Assembly: GCA_027717595.1 (NCBI GenBank)
Contig: JALLOF010000020.1
Coordinates: forward strand, 1 to 29,634
Reading direction: 5' to 3'
DNA from: Nitrospinae bacterium AH_259_B05_G02_I21
Lineage (GTDB): Bacteria; JADFOP01
DNA length: 29,634 nucleotides
This document shows positions 23,862 through 29,634 of the stretch, piece after piece. Both the position numbers and the translations under genes were made by a program. Below the pieces are notes generated by a model that was given only the letters and a program-made list of their open reading frames with translations, ran no database searches and was not told the DNA's origin. Each line of letters begins with the position of its first letter. Position 1 is the stretch's first letter.

Positions 23862-24047
23862 CACTCGGGCCAGGCTCGCTTCCTCTCGCCCATGGCGCTC
23901 TCCATCACCTGGGGTCTCGCATTCTCCACCATCCTGATTCTGCTGCTCATCCCGTGTTTCTATGCGGCCGTTGATGACCTGAAGCGGGCCACCCAATGGC
24001 TGGTGGGGCTCGGCCCGGCCCGGGGCGCCCCCGCACGCGACGGGTAA
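23862..24047 (+). pseudogene. C-terminal remnant of an RND efflux transporter
   Basis: The frame reads HSGQARFLSPMALSITWG, then LAFSTILILLLIPCFYAAVD and a short tail to TAA at 24045-24047. This matches the last transmembrane segment of AcrB/HAE1-type RND pumps (the QAQFLxPMAxSxxxGLLFATxxTLxLxPxLY pattern as I know it). The rest of a roughly 1000-aa transporter is absent upstream. An ATG at 23892 could give a 51-aa one-TM peptide, but there is no ribosome site. Best read as a relic of a deleted pump gene. Confidence 0.65.
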
Positions 24048-24120
24048 CCGGCTTGCCGCCTGTAGGTTACTATGATAAGGTGCTGGCCGCTTGGAAGCCT
24101 TCCGGGAAGGGACGGACCAA

Positions 24121-24510
24121 ATGACTGTGCTCCACACGCTTGCCATCACGCTTGGGATTCTGATAGTGGCCACACGCCTTATGGGGGTGTTGTGGCCCCA
24201 GGGGTATCGGCAGTACTCCTTGCGGCTGGTCGAGAGCGACGCCGCCCTGCGCGGGGCGGCCGTCCTCGCCCTCTTGGTCGGGCTCATCGTCGTCGTGGCC
24301 GTCATCAAGGAGCGCTCATGGCTGGAGATCGTCCTGCTCGTCTTTGCCTTCGTCTATATCCCGGTGGGGATGATGATGCTTTGGAGCGTCGATCCCTACC
24401 GCAGGTGGGCCAAGAAGGTCCTTCTGACGGGCGACCTCTCGTTGCGGCTATGGTGTGGCCTCGGCGTCCTAATCGGTTTTCTCCTGTGTTTTCTCGGTTT
24501 CTTCGGGTAG
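24121..24510 (+). CDS. Small four-TM membrane protein of unknown function
   Basis: 129-aa integral membrane protein with four predicted helices (about 3-25, 43-63, 67-88, 105-128) and short charged loops (RLVESDAALRGA; SVDPYRRWAKK). There is no catalytic or transport motif. The topology would place both ends on one side. The ATG at 24121 has a modest GGGA ribosome site; an in-frame TTG 30 bp upstream is less likely. The RND relic lies 73 bp upstream and a separate promoter for the next small unit lies downstream. Family not recognised. Confidence 0.7.
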   Translation: MTVLHTLAITLGILIVATRLMGVLWPQGYRQYSLRLVESDAALRGAAVLALLVGLIVVVAVIKERSWLEIVLLVFAFVYIPVGMMMLWSVDPYRRWAKKVLLTGDLSLRLWCGLGVLIGFLLCFLGFFG

Positions 24511-24576
24511 GAGAGAAACGCATCGCCCCGGTATACCTTTGTGGTGGATTGGACGGCCTCGATCCCGGGAAGCTCC

Positions 24577-24605
24577 TTGTCAGGCGTCCGTTCTGGCCTT
24601 ATCTT
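24577..24605 (+). promoter_or_regulatory. Promoter of the small-peptide unit
   Basis: TTGTCA (24577-24582), 17 bp, then TATCTT (24600-24605). Start near 24612, with the AAGGAGGG ribosome site about 15 nt downstream. Confidence 0.6.
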
Positions 24606-24638
24606 ACACAAGAGAAAGGATAGGGAAGGAGGGATCCT

Positions 24639-24719
24639 ATGACCGGATTCGAGGCACTGGGGATTGGAGCCGTGCTGGCGGCTGTCATCCTTATATACAG
24701 AAAGAGAGGCTCGGTCTGA
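24639..24719 (+). CDS. 26-aa single-TM peptide
   Basis: Reads MTGFEALGIGAVL, then AAVILIYRKRGSV and TGA. It is one hydrophobic helix followed by a positive RKRG end, so an N-out/C-in inner-membrane peptide is likely. The ribosome site AAGGAGGG (24626-24633, 5-nt spacing) is among the best in the window, and a promoter and a terminator frame the unit. It resembles bacterial membrane micropeptides, including type I toxins, in form only. No homologue is known to me. Confidence 0.6.
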   Translation: MTGFEALGIGAVLAAVILIYRKRGSV

Positions 24720-24850
24720 GGCCTTTTTGGCTCGCAGGTCTGCGAGCAAAAGCCCACCGAGAAGGGGCAAGAGCCCGCCGTCCCTGAGGGGGCAGAGAGG
24801 CATCCGGTAGAAGCCTCCCACGACCGGTAAGAGACTTAGGACGTCGGCTG
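24720..24850 (+). ncRNA. Structured 3' RNA region of the small-peptide transcript
   Basis: GCTCGCAG (24730-24737) and CTGCGAGC (24740-24747) form a perfect 8-bp stem, extendable outward by TTTT/AAAA and GGC/GCC pairing. About 100 nt without an open frame follow before the terminator. It may be a structured untranslated region or a small RNA; no known RNA family was recognised. Confidence 0.35.
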
Positions 24851-24890
24851 ACCCCCCTCGCGCTTGCGCGCGTGAGGGGGGTTTTTGTTT
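24851..24890 (+). terminator. Intrinsic terminator
   Basis: CCCCCCTC pairs with GAGGGGGG around an inner GCGC/GCGC stem, followed by TTTTTGTTTT (from 24882). It ends the small-peptide transcript. On the opposite strand it lies past the hflX stop without a T run. Confidence 0.88.
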
Positions 24891-24963
24891 TGTCGGTCAG
24901 GCGCCGAGCTGGCGAGGGAGGGTTTGGTAGAAGTGGTCTCGGTGGTCGCCGGGGCGAGCCCCC

Positions 24964-26658
24964 TCAGGAGTCGAGGTGGGCCGTCGCCTTGTGCAGCTCG
25001 GCGGCCGCCCGCTGTACGGAAGGCGAGAGGTCCAATAGCTCGAAGAGCCTCTCCTCCACCGCTTCTATGAAGGCCGGCAGCGTCGAGGCGTCGAGGGCGC
25101 TGATCGCCACCCCGCCGTGGCGGCGCACAGCGTGTTCCCTTCGGGCGGCCTCGACGAGGTCGGCCTTGTTGAATACCACCATCCGCGGGATATTACCGTA
25201 GCCGAGCTCGGCCAGGATCTTCTGGACGCTTCGCATGTGGTCCTCGTAGACCGTGCTCGACAGGTCCACGACGTGGAGCAGCAGGCCAGCCTCGGCCAGC
25301 TCCTCCAGGGTAGCGTGGAACGCTTGGATGAGGTCGCGGGGCAGGTCGCGGATGAAACCGACCGTGTCGGTGATGATGACCTCGAGGTCGCGGGGAAAGC
25401 GGAGCCGGCGGGAGGCCGGGTCGAGGGTGGCGAAGAGGCGGTTGTCCACGGCGACCTCGGAGTGAGTGAGGGCGTTCAGCAGGGTGGACTTTCCGGCGTT
25501 GGTGTAGCCGATAATGGAGAGGATGGGGATGCCTGTGCGCTGGCGTCGGGCCCGCCTCTGAGCGCGGGACCGCTCGATGCCCTTGAGCTGGCGCTCCAGG
25601 TGATGGATTCGGTCCCGCGTGCGGCGCCGGTCGATCTCGAGCTTCGTCTCACCGGGGCCCCGCCCACCGATGCCGCCGGTCAGCCGCGAGAGGGCCTCTC
25701 CCTTGCCCACGAGCCGCGAGAGCCGATAGCGCAGCTGCGCCAGCTCGACCTGAATCTTCCCCTCCCGGCTGGCCGCCCGCTGGGCGAAGATGTCGAGGAT
25801 GAGTTGGGTCCGGTCGAGAATCTTGAGGTCGGTGCTGTCGGTCAGGGCGCGGATCTGGGCCGTGGTGAGCTCCCCGTCGAAGATGAGCAGGTCGGCCTCG
25901 CGCTGCATGCTTCCGATGACGATCTCTTGCAGCTTGCCCCGGCCGACCACGAATTTGGGGTCCACCCGATTCCGGGGCTGGACGATGGTGTCGGCCACCA
26001 CGACCCCCGCCGAGCGGGCCAGCTCGCCCAGCTCGCTCAACGAGTCCTCCGCATCGGCCCGTGAGCCGGTCGAGACGTGGATGCAGATGGCCCGGTCCCG
26101 CATGTCACCCAGGGGACGGGCGCTCGGGGCCCGGGCAAGCTCCTCCTCCAGCGAGGTGATGGTCTCGGCGAAGTCGATGTCCAGCGCGTGGACGGCCGTA
26201 GGCTCCAGCATCCGCCAGGCCTCGGACTCGTTGCCGTCGGGCATGAGGTGGGCCGAGTGGACCAAGCCCGGCAGGCCCTCCTCGGTCACCTCCAGGGCCG
26301 TCATCATATCGAGCCTTAGGACCGCGAGGTCCGCCAGGTCGTCGCGGCTTAGGCCCCCCGGGCCCATGTGGGTGTGCACGCACCGAAGGCCCCGGAGGCG
26401 CTGGCGGCCCGTGCGGAACCGCTTGAGCGGCGGGATGACGATTTCTTTGGGGGTCCCGACGATGACGGCTTCTACATGGCCGCGTCGGTTGACGAGCAGG
26501 CCGACCTGGCGGCCCGTCTCTTGGGTGAGGGCGGCCATCGCGCGGGCAAGCTCTGGGGTCAGGAGCTTGGCGGGTGGGATGCGGCGGCGGTAGAGCCGTT
26601 CAAAGGCCTTGAGCTGGCTGGGCTTTAAGCCGGCGAGCGAGCCGTAAAGGGTGCTGAT
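24964..26658 (-). CDS. hflX: Ribosome-associated GTPase HflX
   Basis: 564 aa if started at the ATC at 26658, or 524 aa from the first ATG at 26538. The N-terminal HflX domain includes PRNRVDPKFVVGRGKLQEI. The glycine-rich GGIGGRGPGETKLEIDRRR linker precedes the G domain: G1 GYTNAGKS (384-391 in the long form), G3 DTVGFIRDLP and G4 NKAD. HflX binds 50S or 70S ribosomes and helps split stalled ones. The 40 codons before the ATG read STLYGSLAGLKPSQLKAFER, the family's usual N-terminus, and are open. A promoter and GGGAGGT place initiation at the ATC. No ATG, GTG or TTG exists in that stretch. Confidence 0.92.
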   Translation of the reverse strand: MSTLYGSLAGLKPSQLKAFERLYRRRIPPAKLLTPELARAMAALTQETGRQVGLLVNRRGHVEAVIVGTPKEIVIPPLKRFRTGRQRLRGLRCVHTHMGPGGLSRDDLADLAVLRLDMMTALEVTEEGLPGLVHSAHLMPDGNESEAWRMLEPTAVHALDIDFAETITSLEEELARAPSARPLGDMRDRAICIHVSTGSRADAEDSLSELGELARSAGVVVADTIVQPRNRVDPKFVVGRGKLQEIVIGSMQREADLLIFDGELTTAQIRALTDSTDLKILDRTQLILDIFAQRAASREGKIQVELAQLRYRLSRLVGKGEALSRLTGGIGGRGPGETKLEIDRRRTRDRIHHLERQLKGIERSRAQRRARRQRTGIPILSIIGYTNAGKSTLLNALTHSEVAVDNRLFATLDPASRRLRFPRDLEVIITDTVGFIRDLPRDLIQAFHATLEELAEAGLLLHVVDLSSTVYEDHMRSVQKILAELGYGNIPRMVVFNKADLVEAARREHAVRRHGGVAISALDASTLPAFIEAVEERLFELLDLSPSVQRAAAELHKATAHLDS

Positions 26659-26680
26659 AGTTGGTTACCTCCCACAGATA

Positions 26681-26709
26681 ATTATATCTTCTGCTGGGGG
26701 TTCCGTCAA
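26681..26709 (-). promoter_or_regulatory. hflX promoter
   Basis: On the minus strand TTGACG (26709-26704), 17 bp, then a perfect TATAAT (26686-26681). Transcription would begin near 26674, so the leader is only about 16 nt and starts at the GGGAGGT ribosome site (26673-26667). Confidence 0.85.
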
Positions 26710-26726
26710 CAGGCACAGATTCCTCC

Positions 26727-29588
26727 TCAGCGGGCGCTGTGGGCGCCGAGGCGCTTCAGCGCCCGTTTGGCGGCCGCGCGCACCTCGGCGTCCTCGCTCG
26801 TGGCGGCGAGGCGCTCCAGGGGCTCTCTGGCCGCCGGGTCGCCCAGTCGCCCCAGGGCCTCGGCCACGGCCGCCTGCACGGTCGGGCGGGGGCGCTGCAG
26901 GTGGTCGAGCAGCAGCGGCACCACCCTTCTATCGCCCAACGCCCCCAGAGCCAGGGCCGCCCGCTGGCGTTCCCCGTCGTCGCTGGCGTGGATAAGCCGC
27001 TTGAGGACAAGTTTAACGGCCCCGGTCGGCCGCCGGGTGGCGACCCACTGCAGGAGCCGATTGTGGACGGCCGGCTCCAAGGGGTCAGGAGAGGCCAGTG
27101 CCTTGAGGTAGGCACGCGCCGCCAGGTCCCAGCGTTCCTCCCGTTCGTGGACCCGCCCGAGCCCCACCCACGCCGCCGGGTGCTCGTCGTCCAGCCTCGT
27201 CGCCGTCTCATACTGCTGGCGTGCGCGCCTCAGCAGGCCCCGCTCGAAGCACCGCCGCCCGACGTGGACGGCCTTGCGGACCGTCTCGTCAACCGCGCTC
27301 GGCCTGGCTAAGAGCGAATCCAGCCGCTCGACCGAGCGTCCTTCCTCCGGTCGGGTTGCCTTGAGCCCTTCGAGGGCCGCTCGCCACCGGGGGTCGGCGG
27401 ACAGGGCCTGGGCGAACCAGGCCGCAGCGGCGCTCCTCTCGCCGGCGGCGAGGGCGAGCTGGCCGAGCGAGGCCGCCGCGGCCGGATCGGGCGGGGTGCG
27501 GTCGGCGGCGGCGCGGTAGGCCGACTCGGCCTTCACCTGGAGCCCTCTAGTGCGATAAAGGTCGCCAAGGGCGACGAGGGCGGCGGTACGCTCGGGGGCC
27601 AGGGCCGCGGCCTGCTTGAGATGTTCCTCGGCGGCCTGGAGGTTGCCGGTTTGTCGCTCGAGCTTCCCTAAGGCCAGGTGGGCGCTCGAGGAGCGCTGCA
27701 TGCGCAGGGCGGCGGTGAGGTGGCGCCTGGCGGCCGCCCGCTCACCCCGGGCCCGGGCCGCCCGGCCAAGGAGGGTAAGCAGGGCCGGGTCCCTCACCCG
27801 CCGCTCGGACCACGGGCCGAGCACACGCTGTGCCGCCTCGGCATCGCCCGCCTCCAGAAGGAGAGACGCATAGGCTGTGGCCGCCGGCCGGTGGTCGGGC
27901 ATGATGGCGTGGGCTCGCTCGAGGTGGATGCGGGCCTCCTCGGCCAGTCCCACATCGTTCAGGTGGCGGCCGAGCGCGAGGCGGGCCGGCCCGAACGAGG
28001 GCTCCAGGGTCGTTGCGTGGGTAAGGTGCTCGATGCCCTCGGCGAAGGTGGCGTGCTCGGCGGCGAGGATGGAGCCCAGAAGGTAGCGGGCCTCGGCGTC
28101 GGCGGCGGAGAGGGCGACGGCCTGCCGGGCGGCTCGGGTTGCTTGGTCGAGGTTCCCGCCCTTCAAGGCGGCCTCGGCCTCGCGGCGCGCGCTCTCCCGG
28201 CGGGCCAGATCCCTGGTCGGCGGAGGAGCGGTGGCCGGTGGGGGGCCGAACGAAGCCGACCACCCAAAGGCCCGGAAGGACTCCAATTCCTCCGGCGGCA
28301 CACCTTCGAGGATGAGCACCCGGTCGCCTCGGCGCTCGATGAGGGTCACCCCGTGGGGTCGTCGGACCATCCACGACTCCCCTCCCGCCCCCGCCTCGAT
28401 GGCTCTCGTGGGCGCGCGTGCGGCTGCTCCCCGCCGGTAGGCCTCGGCGAACTCCTCGGCGTCCCGCTCCGTGTCCCAGACGAACGCCAACAGGGCGGCG
28501 GCGCGGCCTTCTCCCCGAGCCTCTTCCAGCACGAGGTAGCGATCGCCTCCCCATCCGGCGGCGGCCTCGCGCGCCTGGAGGTCGTCTTCGGCGAAGGGCT
28601 TCACCAGCAGGTAGGCCCCCACCTCGCCCAAGACGTTCGCATCGAGCCTGCGCCAATGGGGCCTGAGCGTCCCGGGCAGGGCCGGCCATCGGACGCGCCG
28701 GGGCGGGTCGGGCGCTACGAGGAACCGTTCGGGATGGAGCACCTGTTCGGTCGAGGCGGGAGGCGCCGCGTAGATGTCATCGAGCCCGCTCCAGGGCCGC
28801 CGCTGCCGGACGGCCTTGATGAAGGGGAGCCCCGCTTCGTAGGGGATGTAGATGAAGTCGCGCATGATGGGCGGATCGTCCTTGAAGGCCTCCTTGCTGC
28901 TTTCGATCTGCGCGACAAGCTCGTCGGTGGCCATGGTGTAGAAGCCTTGGCCGGAGAGGCCGAGCGTGTGCTCCAGCATGATGGCCGTCGCTTCGCCCTC
29001 GATCAGGGCCTGGAGGGCTGCGCGGGCGTCCTCATCGTCCTTCAGGGCCTTGAGGCGTTTGTAGATGTGGAAGTGCTGGTCCTGGAGGGCGTGGGTGAGC
29101 TCGTGGAGGACGACTGGGGGGTGCAAGGATGCCTCAGCCGTGGTCGAGAGGAAGAAGGTTTTGGATTTGAAGTCGTAGAAGCCGAGGGCTTGGGAGGTGA
29201 GCAGCTCCACGTACCGGCCGACCAGGTCGTAGTCGGCCGGGATGAGGCCGGTGAGCGCCATCAGCCGCTGGAGGGCCGTTAGCTGCTCGGTCGTGTACTC
29301 CTCCATGATGCGTTGCTCGAGCAGGGCGCGCAGCGCCTCCGGGCTTCGCTGGCCGATGCCGACGGGGCCTTTGGGCTCGAGGCCCCGCAGCCGCTTGAGC
29401 TCCTGGAGCATGGAGAAGGTCAGCTCCGAGAGGGCATCGCCCCGGGCTGGGGATGAAGTGAAGGGCAGGGCTAGGGCCACGAGCAGGAGAGTTGCCACGA
29501 GACGTCGGCGGCCTGGGACGGGACGGCGGTGGGGGACCAAGGGAAGGCTCCACGTGGGTAGAGGTTCCTTAAGGGCAGACGGGCCCAT
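26727..29588 (-). CDS. Exported metalloprotease-like protein with TPR and HEAT repeats
   Basis: 953-aa protein. A basic N-terminus and a hydrophobic run (about 28-50) form a signal peptide, ending near SSPARG-DA. A gluzincin-like domain follows, with HELTH at 162-166 (HELTHALQDQHF) and a downstream EGEATAIMLEH (197-207) that could give the third zinc ligand. From about 460 to 850 there are at least eight TPR units (for example AEARYLLGSILAAE; PSFGPARLALGRHL). The last 90 or so residues are HEAT/PBS-like repeats (RVVPLLLDHLQRPRPTVQAA; EALGRLGD). It is probably a periplasmic scaffold protease; the substrate is unknown. The ribosome site before the ATG is weak. It is transcribed toward hflX, with a 68-bp gap holding the hflX promoter. 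Confidence 0.82.
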   Translation of the reverse strand: MGPSALKEPLPTWSLPLVPHRRPVPGRRRLVATLLLVALALPFTSSPARGDALSELTFSMLQELKRLRGLEPKGPVGIGQRSPEALRALLEQRIMEEYTTEQLTALQRLMALTGLIPADYDLVGRYVELLTSQALGFYDFKSKTFFLSTTAEASLHPPVVLHELTHALQDQHFHIYKRLKALKDDEDARAALQALIEGEATAIMLEHTLGLSGQGFYTMATDELVAQIESSKEAFKDDPPIMRDFIYIPYEAGLPFIKAVRQRRPWSGLDDIYAAPPASTEQVLHPERFLVAPDPPRRVRWPALPGTLRPHWRRLDANVLGEVGAYLLVKPFAEDDLQAREAAAGWGGDRYLVLEEARGEGRAAALLAFVWDTERDAEEFAEAYRRGAAARAPTRAIEAGAGGESWMVRRPHGVTLIERRGDRVLILEGVPPEELESFRAFGWSASFGPPPATAPPPTRDLARRESARREAEAALKGGNLDQATRAARQAVALSAADAEARYLLGSILAAEHATFAEGIEHLTHATTLEPSFGPARLALGRHLNDVGLAEEARIHLERAHAIMPDHRPAATAYASLLLEAGDAEAAQRVLGPWSERRVRDPALLTLLGRAARARGERAAARRHLTAALRMQRSSSAHLALGKLERQTGNLQAAEEHLKQAAALAPERTAALVALGDLYRTRGLQVKAESAYRAAADRTPPDPAAAASLGQLALAAGERSAAAAWFAQALSADPRWRAALEGLKATRPEEGRSVERLDSLLARPSAVDETVRKAVHVGRRCFERGLLRRARQQYETATRLDDEHPAAWVGLGRVHEREERWDLAARAYLKALASPDPLEPAVHNRLLQWVATRRPTGAVKLVLKRLIHASDDGERQRAALALGALGDRRVVPLLLDHLQRPRPTVQAAVAEALGRLGDPAAREPLERLAATSEDAEVRAAAKRALKRLGAHSAR

Positions 29589-29634
29589 GCTAACAGAGCC
29601 CTCGGGAGCCGTGCAAGGCGCGGGGGGCGAGGGG

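Noticed and set aside
25117-26064. 315-codon plus-strand frame opposite hflX
   Set aside because: Shadow of hflX, with no motif and no ribosome site.
27678-29282. 534-codon open frame opposite the metalloprotease-TPR gene
   Set aside because: Gly/Arg/Val-rich antisense shadow. The minus-strand frame has a signal peptide, HELTH and repeats.
1-29634. tRNA, rRNA or CRISPR arrays
   Set aside because: No cloverleaf-like segment with a TTC-type arm, no rRNA-like stretch and no regularly spaced repeats were seen on either strand.

Overview
The window is a high-GC bacterial chromosome segment of mostly housekeeping genes, with two short AT-richer accessory patches (about 10.49-11.36 kb and 23.3-24.1 kb). 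Codon use is strongly G/C-ending, GTG and TTG starts are common, and sigma-70-like promoters with 17-bp spacing recur. A lipoprotein-like gene, an RND-transporter remnant, a sigma-54-type promoter and a UGA-containing OsmC-like gene suggest a Gram-negative, selenocysteine-using lineage, such as a deltaproteobacterial, NC10 or Tectomicrobia-like group. No rRNA, tRNA or phylogenetic marker settles this, so the assignment is a guess.

Layout, left to right. (1) 0.1-4.6 kb: a tightly packed plus-strand operon of an RlmI-like rRNA methyltransferase, a GT2 glycosyltransferase, a ParB-fold protein, a spore-photoproduct-lyase-like radical SAM protein and an 89-aa protein. The last four overlap by 4-13 bp. 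(2) 4.6-5.9 kb: a lipoprotein-like gene with its own promoter, then an Ala/Glu-rich protein with a Rho-N-like domain. (3) 5.9-10.1 kb: an ArsR/CadC-like metal sensor with its promoter and operator, a metal-efflux permease, a methyltransferase that looks inserted, an M48 CAAX-type protease and a YjbQ protein. (4) 10.1-11.65 kb: a small exported protein whose 3' end is duplicated on the far side of an AT-rich island carrying one orphan minus-strand gene. (5) 11.65-16.1 kb, minus strand: uvrB, uvrC and an OsmC-family gene whose catalytic Cys codon is UGA followed by a SECIS-like hairpin. (6) 16.3-19.1 kb, plus strand: dacA, nth and a phosphodiester-glycosidase-like gene. (7) 19.1-23.3 kb: a minus-strand NUDIX hydrolase, then plus-strand fabL (with an intrinsic terminator in its leader) and clpC. 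(8) 23.3-24.9 kb: a degraded stretch with a sigma-54-like promoter and an RND-transporter tail, a four-TM protein, and a compact unit encoding a 26-aa membrane peptide. (9) 24.9-29.6 kb, minus strand: hflX, whose best start is a non-canonical ATC, and a 953-aa exported metalloprotease-TPR-HEAT protein.

The strongest points are the predicted Sec-OsmC protein, the ParB-fold/SPL-like operon whose radical SAM member lacks the usual catalytic cysteine, the hflX start, the fabL leader terminator, and two integration-like duplications (7.5-8.4 kb and 10.3-11.5 kb). All calls come from reading the sequence; no database search was run.
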